The notes beneath the pieces were generated by a model. The model was not told the DNA's origin and did no database searches. It saw only the letters and a program-made list of their open reading frames with translations. Made by a program: the position numbers and the translations under genes. Shown one piece after another: positions 50,564 through 60,730 of a DNA stretch of 64,000 bases. Source of the DNA: Timema cristinae (lineage: Eukaryota; Arthropoda; Insecta; Phasmatodea; Timematidae); contig JBCFYV010011172.1 in NCBI GenBank assembly GCA_039000515.1, positions 77,080,577-77,144,576 of the forward strand. Direction: 5' to 3'. Every line of letters begins with the position of its first letter. Position 1 is the stretch's first letter.

Positions 50564-53416
50564 TCAATGTTCATGGCTGAAATGGCGTCGGATGAAAGCG
50601 GCCCGGACAGCTCTACCCCGCTCGTTGGGACGCACATTCTGTCGGATGGCGATGTTGTGTAACACAGCACATGCAATTATGACTTTGGTGGAAGTGGGAA
50701 AGTTGGTTCTCAGCTTTTGTCCGAGGCATGCAAATCTACGTTTCCATACCCCGAACAAACACTCCACCACTTTACTTGTCTGCTTTTGTGCTGTGTTGTA
50801 CCGCCGCCCCTCTGGAGTTTGTGGGTCCGGTACTGTAGTGTAGAGGTAATTCAATTGTGGATATCCACTATCTCCAAGAAGATTGCCCCTCACTTGACGC
50901 GTCTCCAGTCGAGTCTTCATGCGACTGTTACTGAAGATCCTGGAATCATGGGTGCTTCCTGGCCAACGTGCCACAATGTCCAGAATCTCCATATCCGGCC
51001 CAGAAACAACCTCAAAGTGGTAAAATGCAATAAGCAAAATAAGATAATAATATAGCGTAAAGACTTAAAAATATATGTTCGACTTTGAATAGATAAGCTA
51101 CCTTCTTTCAGAATTTAACATTCATTCCTAAAAAGAGAGGCAGGTGAAGAGCATCCAGCTGTTAATTTGACTAATAAAGTTATTAACATATGTATACCTA
51201 TAAACGCATTTTCCTTAAGGGTAGGCAAAAAAATGTGTATAATATATATATATATATAAACTCAAAAACAAAACAAAAAATTCACGGATGTGCTTGATCT
51301 TTACAATTTTTGTGGTAGCGGACACATTATTTACAACGTGGGGGAGGGGAGAGGGACATCAAGTTATTAATTTAGCATAAATGTAGCTGAATCAAATGTT
51401 ACCCTTTAAATACTAACATTATATATAAATTTTAATTATGCTCTTATCAGCCTCAATGATCGAATGGTCTACGGTGTCACTCTTGTGTTGGACTGATGTA
51501 CTGAGGACAGGAAGATCGGGGTTCAATCCCGGTCAGGTCCATTTAAAGTGTTTCTTTCTTTCTTCTGAAATGGTTTCCCACTCTTCCTCCATACAAATCC
51601 AGGTGAATTACCTCTTAAGTGTTTTCATCCTCATCCCCTACCCCATAGTGTATTAAAAAAACTTCAATAAATAAATCAAATAGCTGAACATTTAGGGACA
51701 TGTACTGTTTCCTGTTCCGGAAGAGCTCAGCAAATTCCCCTCCTGGGCTTTTGATTGCTACATGAGTGCAATCAATACACCCAGATACACCAGGGAAATG
51801 GTACATGTTCCAGAACAGGCGGTAGTTTCTTTCAACTTCCTGGTCTGTGGTCGGGAACTTGACATATTCCAAGAGGTGGCCTGTCAACTCATCAGACACC
51901 ACCTACAAATAAACTACTACAATTATTGACCAAGTTTTTGAAAATTATCTTATTTATGGTTGGTCCGGGGATTGCATACATCAAGTTATAATGAAACCTT
52001 AGTATGTACTTGCAATAGAAGACCAACAAAAAATATCTCTACCAGTTGAAGACTAGTTGAGTGGTAAATTTACTAACACAGGCCTATTTTAAAAATTTAA
52101 CACAAATTATGCATACACATTTAAAAAGAATATAAAACCTTCATTAGGCCTATATAAAAAAAATAATTTCATCACAAAGTAGGCCTACAAACTTTAAAAG
52201 AATATAAAGCCTATATTATATGAAAAAATATACTAGGCCTATCTTACAAAATATGTTGATAGTTTTGGAATTGACAAACAAATATTGGAACCAACCATGT
52301 TTTCATTTTAACATACAGTACCTTGACAATCCTGGATATGGTGGCAGAGCTCAACCGAACCAGATCACCACAAACCAACTGTAAAATATACATATCTTAG
52401 ATTTGTCTTTAACAATATTCATATTAATTGAAAAGAGGGTACATTTGCTCAAGGCTATACTATTCCCACCAGTCTCCCATTGTTGCAAATATGTGGATAG
52501 ACCAAACAGCTTGTTGACTACTATGTGAAAAAAATAATATGTATGCATATTATATGCATCAAAGTGTTTATGGGAAAACAGCGATCAACTGATAATTACA
52601 TTAAACAATATAGAATAAGCTTTAAATGAACTTTAACAAGAAAAATAATGTGTAGGCCTACAGGTATGTTATGTCACATTTTTAATATGGTTGTAGTCTG
52701 TACAATCCCCGCAACTAAATATATGTTACAATTCAAAGGCTCATGGAATTATTGATAAAATAAATAAAGAAATAAATGTTTGTGATCAAATAATATAGTT
52801 TGGTAAAATATTGAATTTTACTTTTTTAAGCTTAGATTATGTTTTAGTAAAACGTTCGTTTACATTTATGCATTATATTTATATATATCACATTATGTTC
52901 ATGTAGAATAAACGAGAATATAACTACAATTTATATTTTTACGTAACTAACCAGCTCTCATGGACCATGCTGTTAGTAAACAAATAAATAAACAAAGATA
53001 ACGCAAATATAGGCGCCTGTATCTGTGGACCATAATTTTTTCTTTTGATAATGCAATTAATTTTATACAAGGGCATTTTGAGGATATAAGGCAAAGATAT
53101 TAAAATAATAATTTCAAAATATATTTACCTGAAAACCACCAGTCCCATAAAATCGAAGAGCTGTAATAACCTTTATTAAAGGTGGCACTGGCAAACCGCG
53201 GGCGTTATGGTTTGGACCAGTCAACAGTGGGACGATGACGTTCACCACTGTATCTTTGCTGAATCAGAATCTTCTGATGAATTCCCTGTCGGAATAAAAT
53301 TCGACAGGGTTTTCCGCATCCCGCAAATATCTTTTGGGTTCGGGTAACTTATCGATGACACCGATAACCTCAACCAAATCCACTAAATCATCATCGAAAA
53401 CCCGATCGTCATCCAT
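50564..53416 (-). pseudogene. Harbinger DDE transposase, copy 1, with premature stop
   Basis: Four - strand exons: 53,129-53,416 (96 codons, MDDDRVFDDDLVDLVEVIGV); 52,322-52,378 (LVCGDLVRLSSATISRIVK); 51,684-51,902 (VVSDELTGHLLEYVKFPTTD, then the first catalytic D in GCIDCTHV); 50,564-51,010 (VVSGPDMEILDIVARWPGST, second D in GDSGYP, catalytic E in VVECLFG). Joined, it is about 336 residues, the usual HARBI1-like length with a DDE_Tnp_4 fold. Codon 51 is TGA (53,264-53,266) in an otherwise conserved RRF-x-FSKD region, so the protein is truncated. Exon 3 ends ..SLNVQ followed by CT instead of GT, so its donor is also damaged or the intron has been rearranged. The same stop occurs in copy 2. 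Confidence 0.9.
51447..51655 (+). repeat. Diverged tRNA-like SINE fragment in a transposase intron
   Basis: 'atcagcctcaatgatcgaat' and GGGGTTCAATCCCGG (B box) followed by 'ccactcttcctcc' resemble a degraded family A copy. It lies between transposase exons 3 and 4. Copy 2 is at about 61,613-61,820 and has one base fewer in the B box. Confidence 0.55.
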
Positions 53417-53914
53417 CTTGAAAGTTGAATAGTGTCGATTTAGTGTGCTCGCGGCGCTGCTAAAACTTTGGTCGTATCGATACTAAACTCAAGTGGGCTG
53501 CGCGACTAAGATATGACTATGAAACGTACTTCATTCGGTTTTAGGGAGGATGGCACCTACACTTTCTACTTAGGCTTACTAACTGCGACTATGAAACCGG
53601 CCCTAAGAAGGAAATACCATACAGCCTTTTAAAAGCGTGAATAAAAAGAGCTATGGTTGACAGAAGGTTGATACAAATTAACAAAATGAAACGTTGCATT
53701 CTGTTCAGCACTAGAAATGTATTTTTAACAAAGTTAAAGAAACAACTTGAAAGGTTCTCACAATATAAATGTGTGTGTGTACTGTTAAACATAAGATTTA
53801 TCTTGCCTCAAGTTTTCTAAAATGTGACTATAATTAAGTGTATTAACTTAAGACATAATTTTTTCACACCCGTGCATTTAAAAACTCTAAAAAACCTCCT
53901 GAGGGTACACAAAC

Positions 53915-53989
53915 CTTCATCTCAGTGGAGTGAGAGTTGAGGAAGTTGTCCTTGCTTAGTCCAGCCTTATTCAAGACATCCAGTTTTGC
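53915..53989 (-). CDS. Penultimate exon of the - strand host gene
   Basis: Acceptor TCATACAG, 25 codons AKLDVLNKAGLSKDNFLNSH then STEMK, donor GTTTGT, phase 0 at both ends. It is in phase with the PIP-box exon. In the - direction it is separated from the PIP-box exon at 44,091 by the Harbinger-containing intron. The duplication junction (53,998) lies only about 8 bp upstream of the exon on the - strand, yet a usable pyrimidine-rich acceptor remains. Further upstream exons are not in the window. I do not recognise the gene. Confidence 0.6.
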
Positions 53990-54020
53990 CTGTATGAGGG
54001 AAAAACACACCAAGAAGACA

Positions 54021-54260
54021 CTAGAAGTATTTTTGTGTAGCTGATTCATTCATTCGCCTTTTTTTGCTTTCTATTTGCTCTATCTGTTCAAGGTCAATTT
54101 TTGCCAAAAGATCCTCTTCGTCTACTTCCCATAGTTCTGCGGAGTTGTCTTCCTCTCTTGGAGCTGGTTGGTTAGTCTCAAACTGTGGTCCAATTGGTCG
54201 GTTTTCTTCATCCTCTATCAACTCTTCGAAGAAATCAACCAAAGACTTTTGTTGTCGGCT
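54021..54260 (-). CDS. PIP-box last exon, duplicated copy
   Basis: Same sequence as 43,852-44,091, including acceptor, QKSLVDFF motif, acidic tail and stop. In a real tandem arrangement the host transcript, coming from beyond the window end, would meet this stop-containing exon first, making unit 1 exons redundant. Confidence 0.72.
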   Translation of the reverse strand, partial: SRQQKSLVDFFEELIEDEENRPIGPQFETNQPAPREEDNSAELWEVDEEDLLAKIDLEQIEQIESKKRRMNESATQKYF

Positions 54261-54870
54261 CTAAAAGAAATTTCACAAAAAGAAAAAATTCTGTTATTTG
54301 AAGACTCTAATTAATTTTTTTTTTTTTCAGCCACTTTAAAATTTTCTATGAGTAAGTTTTACCCAAATGTGGCCACTATGTAAGGAGTGTACAAATGTTA
54401 CTAATTTATATGATAAGTGGAGCAAAACTTAAAAATATAGAGGAAAATTTACAGAAAGCTGTATATTAGTTTGTTTTTAACTTTCACCGGTTTAAACTAT
54501 ACATTTAGTTATAGAGGAAAAGGTGTTAAGATAATTACCAAAAACAATTAATTGTATGTCCTAACACAGCATTTAACTTGATAACACTTGAAATACATTA
54601 AGGCCCGGTTTCATAGTCAGCTCACTAAACTCTTACTAGACTCCAGGGTTACACAGCACTTCGTGCCGACGCACTCGAGCCAAGTAACTTAGTACGTTTC
54701 ATAGTCAAGATAGTTTGGATTCTTTTAGCCACTCGAAGCAAAAGAGAGCTTGGTCGAGGAAGTTCGTTTTGTTCGTAATATTGGTGACGTCACGCCAGGC
54801 AGCCAATGATAATGCGTGTAATTAGTGACGTAGTTATAACAAACCGAGAAAAAAATCACTTGTTGTCAAC

Positions 54871-56787
54871 ATGGAGGACGTAAACAGAGCTTATGATCGC
54901 TTTACTGACAACGAGAGGGAAATATTATTCGGCCTTATTAATTCTAAATCAGCTGTCATTGAAGATAAAAGAACTTCGTTTTCTGTTCTTATGGCAAAGA
55001 AGAAAGCCTGGCAAGACATCGCAGATGGCTTCAATTCTTACGCTGATGTGACACATGTAAGTACAGACTGTACGTTTCGGAAGTATGTTTACTTATATTC
55101 TGATGTTTTTAATTCCTTGAGATATTTAGTATTACTTACTATTTTCTTCTATTTACTATGATAGTTTCCTTGTCTTTTAATTTGCTGATATCTTACTCAA
55201 GATGTTCCAATAGTTCAATCTTCTACACAACATACCTATCAAGACGACATTAATGTTATTAAGGACAATTTCAATAATGGATAAAAACACATATAATGTA
55301 TTTACTTTATATAATCGTACATTATATTTGATATAAATAACCATAGGCCTGAGCCCTAATTCTTACTATATCAGTATAAAACTGTTGGTTAACACAACTT
55401 GTTTACAGTAAGGCCTAGGCCTAAAGCATTATTTATTTTTCAAAGTAAGACATATTTATTTTATGCAGACCTTTAAATCTTTGCTAACAGTTTACAAAAT
55501 AAATCATTGATTATTTTTACACACAGGCATAGGCCTAGAATTGTTTTAAATAGTGTTATTTGCGTCTAGGTCTGCAGAAAACATTAAGTCAATAATTGTT
55601 CCTTTTATAAAGCCTAGAATTTTTTTAAATAAAATATATTCATTTGTCCTAGGACTGCAGTGACAAATATATAATAAAGTAAATAATCTGTACTTCTTAG
55701 TCATAACTAGGCCTGCCATTTATTTAAATTAAATAGCTTATTATGTTTATTTGAATTGACCTACATTTTCAAACATTTCACAAAATAAGACATATTTATT
55801 TTATGTAGACTTTTAAATCTTTGCTAACAGTTTACAAAATAAATCATTGATTATTTTTACACACAGGCATAGGCCTAGAATTGTTTTAAATAGTGTTATT
55901 TGCGTCTAGGACTGCAGCAAACATATTAAGTCAATAATTGTTCCTTTTATAAGGGGGGAACCTTACAAACATAACTAGGCCTAGCATTTTTTTAAATAAA
56001 ATATATTCATTTGTCCTAGGACTGCAGTAGCAAATATATAATAAAGTAAATAATCTGTACTTCTTAGTCATAACTAGGCCTGCCATTTATTTAAATTAAA
56101 TAGCTTATTATGTTTAATTGAATTGACCTACATTTTCAAACATTTCACTAAATAAAATATAATTGCATCTATACACACACAGACATAGGCCTAGAATTTT
56201 TTTTAAATAATGTGTTAGTTTGTTCTAGGCCTGCATTAGCAAATATATTATAAAGTAAATAATTGGTCCTTTCTAAGACATGACTAGGTCTTCCATTTAT
56301 TTTAATGAAATATGTATATTTGGTTTAGGTCTACATTTTCAAATACTTTACTAAATAAATCAGCACTTCATTTTACATTTAGGCGTATACTTAAAAAAAT
56401 CAATAAAGTGTTTATATGGTTTATTTACCTACATTAGCAAACATTTTTAAGTATCCATTTATTGTTTATTCCTAACAATAAAACAGAAAATAAATATTAT
56501 TTTTATTTACCAGCAATCGGCACCAGCTGAAGAAATGTTGGGAGAACGAGAAGCAAGGAGAAAGAAACTCCTCGCCGCAGTATCTCGAAGGAGAATGGCG
56601 ACTGGTGGTGGACCATTTGCACCTGGGGAGTCCACAGACCCTGAACTGGACGCAATCATTAGCACTCCCATTGCCTACTCTGTGGCAGGTACTGAGGATT
56701 GCGATACAGTTTTACCTCCAGCTCCGAGGCCTGAGGAGATTAGTGCGACCCAGTCTCCACCAGAGGCAGCAGTCTCAACATTTTCCA
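54871..56787 (+). CDS. Harbinger Myb/SANT-like protein, copy 2
   Basis: Exons 54,871-55,056 and 56,514-56,787 are identical in content to copy 1: start MEDVNRAYDRF, GTAAGT donor, RRRMATGGGP motif in exon 2. The coding parts show no difference from copy 1 that I could see. The same caveat applies: the third helix of the Myb/SANT-like domain is not found between the exons. Confidence 0.75.
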
Positions 56788-57763
56788 GTGAGTATTTGCA
56801 TAAGGATATGTTCACTGGGTTGTTTTGTAAATAAATGTGCCCACCAAGAAAATTTGAATATGTTTATTGTGATTAACAAGACAAACTGATTTTTTTTGTA
56901 AAAATTACACTTTCTTTTATTTGAGAATTGATTAAGTTACATGATCCAAAGCTTGAGCTCGCTTATAGGATTATGGATTAAAATGATGAAATTTTACAAG
57001 ACATTACAAACATTTGATCATTAAATAAAAGTAAAACAAACAAAAAATACCAAAATATACTAAACATAATAGAAAACAGTACAATGTGAAAGATTAGATA
57101 ATATTGAATATGTGTGATAATATTGCTGAATACATTTTTCAATAAACATAAGTAGGCCTAAAAAATAAAATAATGAGAATGTTCCCTTGAAATAAAAATG
57201 AAAATTGAGGAAAATTAATTTGTATTACAATAATAAACAAAACATGTATATATATTCAGGGAAATAATAATTCTAAAATGTTCAGTTTACCCTAAAGGTT
57301 AGTTTATTGAAAACACATTTTTGAAAGCTGTGTTCATTGTTGGTTTCCCTGTTATCCTTTCAAAGCAAATGTAGGTATATTACCTCTAAAAGACTCCCTT
57401 CTTCATCCCTACCACTTTAGAGTTACTTATAGATTCTGTATACAACCGGAATTTATATATATTTAATTATTGGTCAAACACTCGCCAACTAGGCTAGGAG
57501 TTAATATTTCACCAAGGAAAAATAATTTATTTTAGGTGTGTGATCTCTAATCTGAGGGGTAGAGGGGTGTGCTCTCTCATATTCCCTCCCCACCCTATGC
57601 ATGTATGCCTACATTCAACACTCATTAAAATTCAATCCTTTGATTTGTTTTGACTAATCTAAAACTAAATAAAATCAAATTTATTGTCAAAAAGTGAAAT
57701 CGCTCATTGTTGATAAGAAACATTTGAGTACCGGTACATTTTAAATAAATTATTTAAATCAAA

Positions 57764-57836
57764 ATTGATTATTTGATAACCCGAACGGGTAGTAAGACGC
57801 GGTGCTAAATATTATTATTAGTATTGATTATTTGAT
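57764..57836 (+). repeat. Tail-only SINE insertion, unit 2 copy
   Basis: Duplicate of 47,596-47,668. The 45-bp tail insert at 57,778-57,822 is flanked by ATTGATTATTTGAT. It is not an independent insertion event. Confidence 0.92.
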
Positions 57837-59896
57837 CAGATATATCTGTAGGGACACTTGCATATAATTAAATTTGTTATATAAATATATTTGTAAAATG
57901 AAATATCACACTAGACTCTGGAATCGAACCTGAGACTTTTGGCGAAGCGTGCCATCGATGGATCTTCACATGCGTGTGGTCCTTTTTACCGATGGGGCAG
58001 AGTCTATGATAAGACATGATTTGCTACTTTGAGCTATCATTGATATCTCGGCCACTTACAACTTGTGAATTGCATGGAAGAAAACGCTTGTACAATTAAT
58101 TTCACATGAATAGCGAAGTTTATATATATGAATGTATATATAGATACATTGAGAAACTTGAATATTTTCATCGCCTAAGATTCACTCTTCATGTACAATC
58201 ATTTGCTTTACTTCTTTTGTACTTGTGGGAAAATGTTACTTTGAAAATTTTAGACATGTTTAGTTATAATATCTAGTAACTTTTGTTATCTGTTAGTTAC
58301 CACTATCATTATGGGGAATGAACTGTATGTAATTGTATCTGTGCAGGTTAAGTTGTCATCGAGGCCTGTGGTTGACCAAACATTGACGACTAAACAGAGG
58401 ACTGGCAAGAGTTATACCATGGCCTACAATAGAAAGTGCTCACCCCTCCTTCTATTGCTCCATGTAAAGCGGTGGAATCATCTCGATGATGATGATGATG
58501 ACTGTCGTCCTGATCATTCTGGAAGATTACAGGCTAGCAGAGACTTCTCACTGAAGATTACACAGACATTCAAACGCACAACTCTTCCCACCTTGTGATT
58601 CCCTTTCTGCCCATCGATATCATCATTTATAATTTTTTAATTCTTGACTTTTAAATAACGGACAGGATAAAATCAGGATTACAACCTTTAACAACACCCT
58701 AATCCTGACTGATGAGCAAGGTTGTAGAAAGTCTAAGGGTGTGTGCTACAAAGTTAACATAATATAAATAAAATTTTATACAACTATATGGAAGTGAGAA
58801 GGGGGGCGCAGGTAATTCAATAACAAAAATGTAATGTATAAAATAGAATATGACCAATGGATATTTTTCGCTTCTAAAATTATTAGAATTAGGAGACATG
58901 ATTGAATACGCCTCATTTTGTGCAAGTTAATTGAATGTATATTATAATGATTTTCTTTGTGCCTCAAGAATATTAAGAGAAACATTTACTTTTGCTAGAA
59001 AAAAAGTTTTTTAATTACCATATATTATAACAGTGACTTTAGTCATTGTGAATTTAACTGATTTTATCTTTTTATTTAATGTGTTACCAAATCCACACCT
59101 TGTGTTTTCTTTGGACGAGGAGTAGGTTGAGAATTGAAATTAATGCATACAAAACAAGTACTTTGATTGATTAATGTTGTATAGACTCCAATTGTCACAG
59201 AAAGAGTGGTAAACATTGGTAATAAATTACTATCTATTATGTGTTATTTTTTAGTAATGGTGACAGCTGCATATTACAACTTGACATAAGAAAATGTTTA
59301 ATTCAATCTAGTAACCTTTCTAGCTATCAAATTATGTTCTCCTTCTCCTACGTATATTGGATTGTAGCAAAAAGTCTTATAACATGAATATTAATATCAG
59401 TGGTCGCATGATCTAATGTGTCCATTGGACAAGATTGTCATGGCAGAAATATTGATATTTGGATCTTGGTTAGGTGCATAAGGGTGGTTTTTCTAAATAA
59501 GTGTATTCTCAATGTTCATGCTAATATAGGTAACTGCCTCTAAATTATACCTTCCTCATCCCTATGCTATTTGTTAAAATATTAGTTGGATAGCCTGAAT
59601 GGGTAGCAAGACAGTGAATAAAACACATTTTTACAACATACACTTATATGTTAATGATTGCTTGATGAGTGGGAATACCCTGAGTTAAATGAAGTCAAAT
59701 TTGAAGCTTTTATTCAAGTATTCCTTCTCATTGTCGAGAACGCTTGTCTTGGACTAAATAGTCCAATGCACCATTGTATCATAATATGTTCAGGACAAAC
59801 TCAACACTGAAAAAGGCATGAATCTTTCTCTGACAAATAAATAGGCTTACACTATATGTAATATATTTGGGTGTACTTTGGTATAATTGTAAATGC

Positions 59897-60188
59897 ATTT
59901 ATATTATAAACCCGCCTCGGTGGCGTAGTTGGCTAACGCACTAGTGTTGAGCTCGACTGCTGAGGACGGGGAGATCAAGGTTCAAATCTCGGTCGGGTGA
60001 ACTGGGGGTGGTTTTTCCTAAATGGTTTTCCTCTCTCTCTCTCTCTCTCTCCACGCAAATGTGGGTTCACTTCCTCTAATTCAACCTTCCCAATCCCTGA
60101 AACCATTAGCGTAATTAGTACTTAAACCACATAACCCAAACAGGTAGTAAGACGCGGTGCTAAATAATAATAAAAATAATTTATATTA
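59897..60188 (+). repeat. SINE family A, unit 2 copy
   Basis: Duplicate of 49,730-50,021, with the same ATTTATATTA target duplication at both sides and the same (CT)n run. Confidence 0.9.
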
Positions 60189-60730
60189 AAAACAAAACTA
60201 TCTCACTGTTTTCTATATTTGTTTAAAAATAACTCCTGAACATGAGAATTAAACCTGTGAGTACCATTATCCATGCATTAATTAGTAGAAAAATTATATC
60301 TGGTCTTGGTTAAATCACATAAGCAGATAATGAAAAGTCCTGAACTAAACAATGTAATAAGGACAATCAATGAGGTGTTGAATTCAAGCAAACCTGGGGA
60401 GGGTTGGGGGTCGATGGAGGAGGAAGGGGGGTTATCCCCTTAAAATAATAACAATAGTCGGATATTTCTTAATATTTTTTTTCTTTATTTGATGGTTTAT
60501 AACCCATTTTATTTTTTAACAACTACACCCCCTCCCTTGTGATTGAATTCAACACTGGTGATAGAAGTAGGACATGACACAGTTTTCCGCATCACCATAG
60601 AGCGTGGACCCATGTGGTACTGTGTAAGTATATTTTACATGGCGATTTCCCCAGGAGGCGTATTTCCATGTTTAAGCTACACATAAAATTGACGACGGAC
60701 AAAACACACAAAACAGTTGACAAGACAAGA

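Larger units (their letters stand above)
44432..53603. mobile_element. PIF/Harbinger transposon, copy 1 (9.17 kb)
   Basis: It is flanked by TAA on both sides (44,429-44,431 and 53,604-53,606), the usual 3-bp Harbinger target. Terminal inverted repeats are 17 bp, GGCCCGGTTTCATAGTC against GGGCCGGTTTCATAGTC, with one mismatch. It carries the two genes expected for the superfamily in convergent arrangement: a Myb/SANT-like gene on + and a DDE transposase on -. Three SINE-derived insertions and a full SINE inflate it. A second motif copy, GTTTCATAGTC, lies ~70-90 bp inside each end. It sits in the intron between the two host-gene exons. Because the transposase has a stop codon, the copy is non-autonomous unless helped in trans. 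Confidence 0.95.
43829..53997. repeat. Tandem duplication unit 1 (~10,169 bp)
   Basis: The sequence from 43,829 is repeated from 53,998 onward in the same orientation, near-identically, to the end of the window. Unit 1 abuts unit 2 directly. Contents: last host-gene exon (-), Harbinger element (44,432-53,603) and penultimate host-gene exon (-). At the junction, 'gggaaaaacacacc' is common to both copy starts, with different sequence upstream (GACACTG against TGTATGA). Confidence 0.95.

Noticed and set aside
50447..51055. Overlapping + strand open frames opposite transposase exon 4
   Set aside because: They are antisense shadows of the DDE transposase exon, which has clear catalytic motifs on the - strand.
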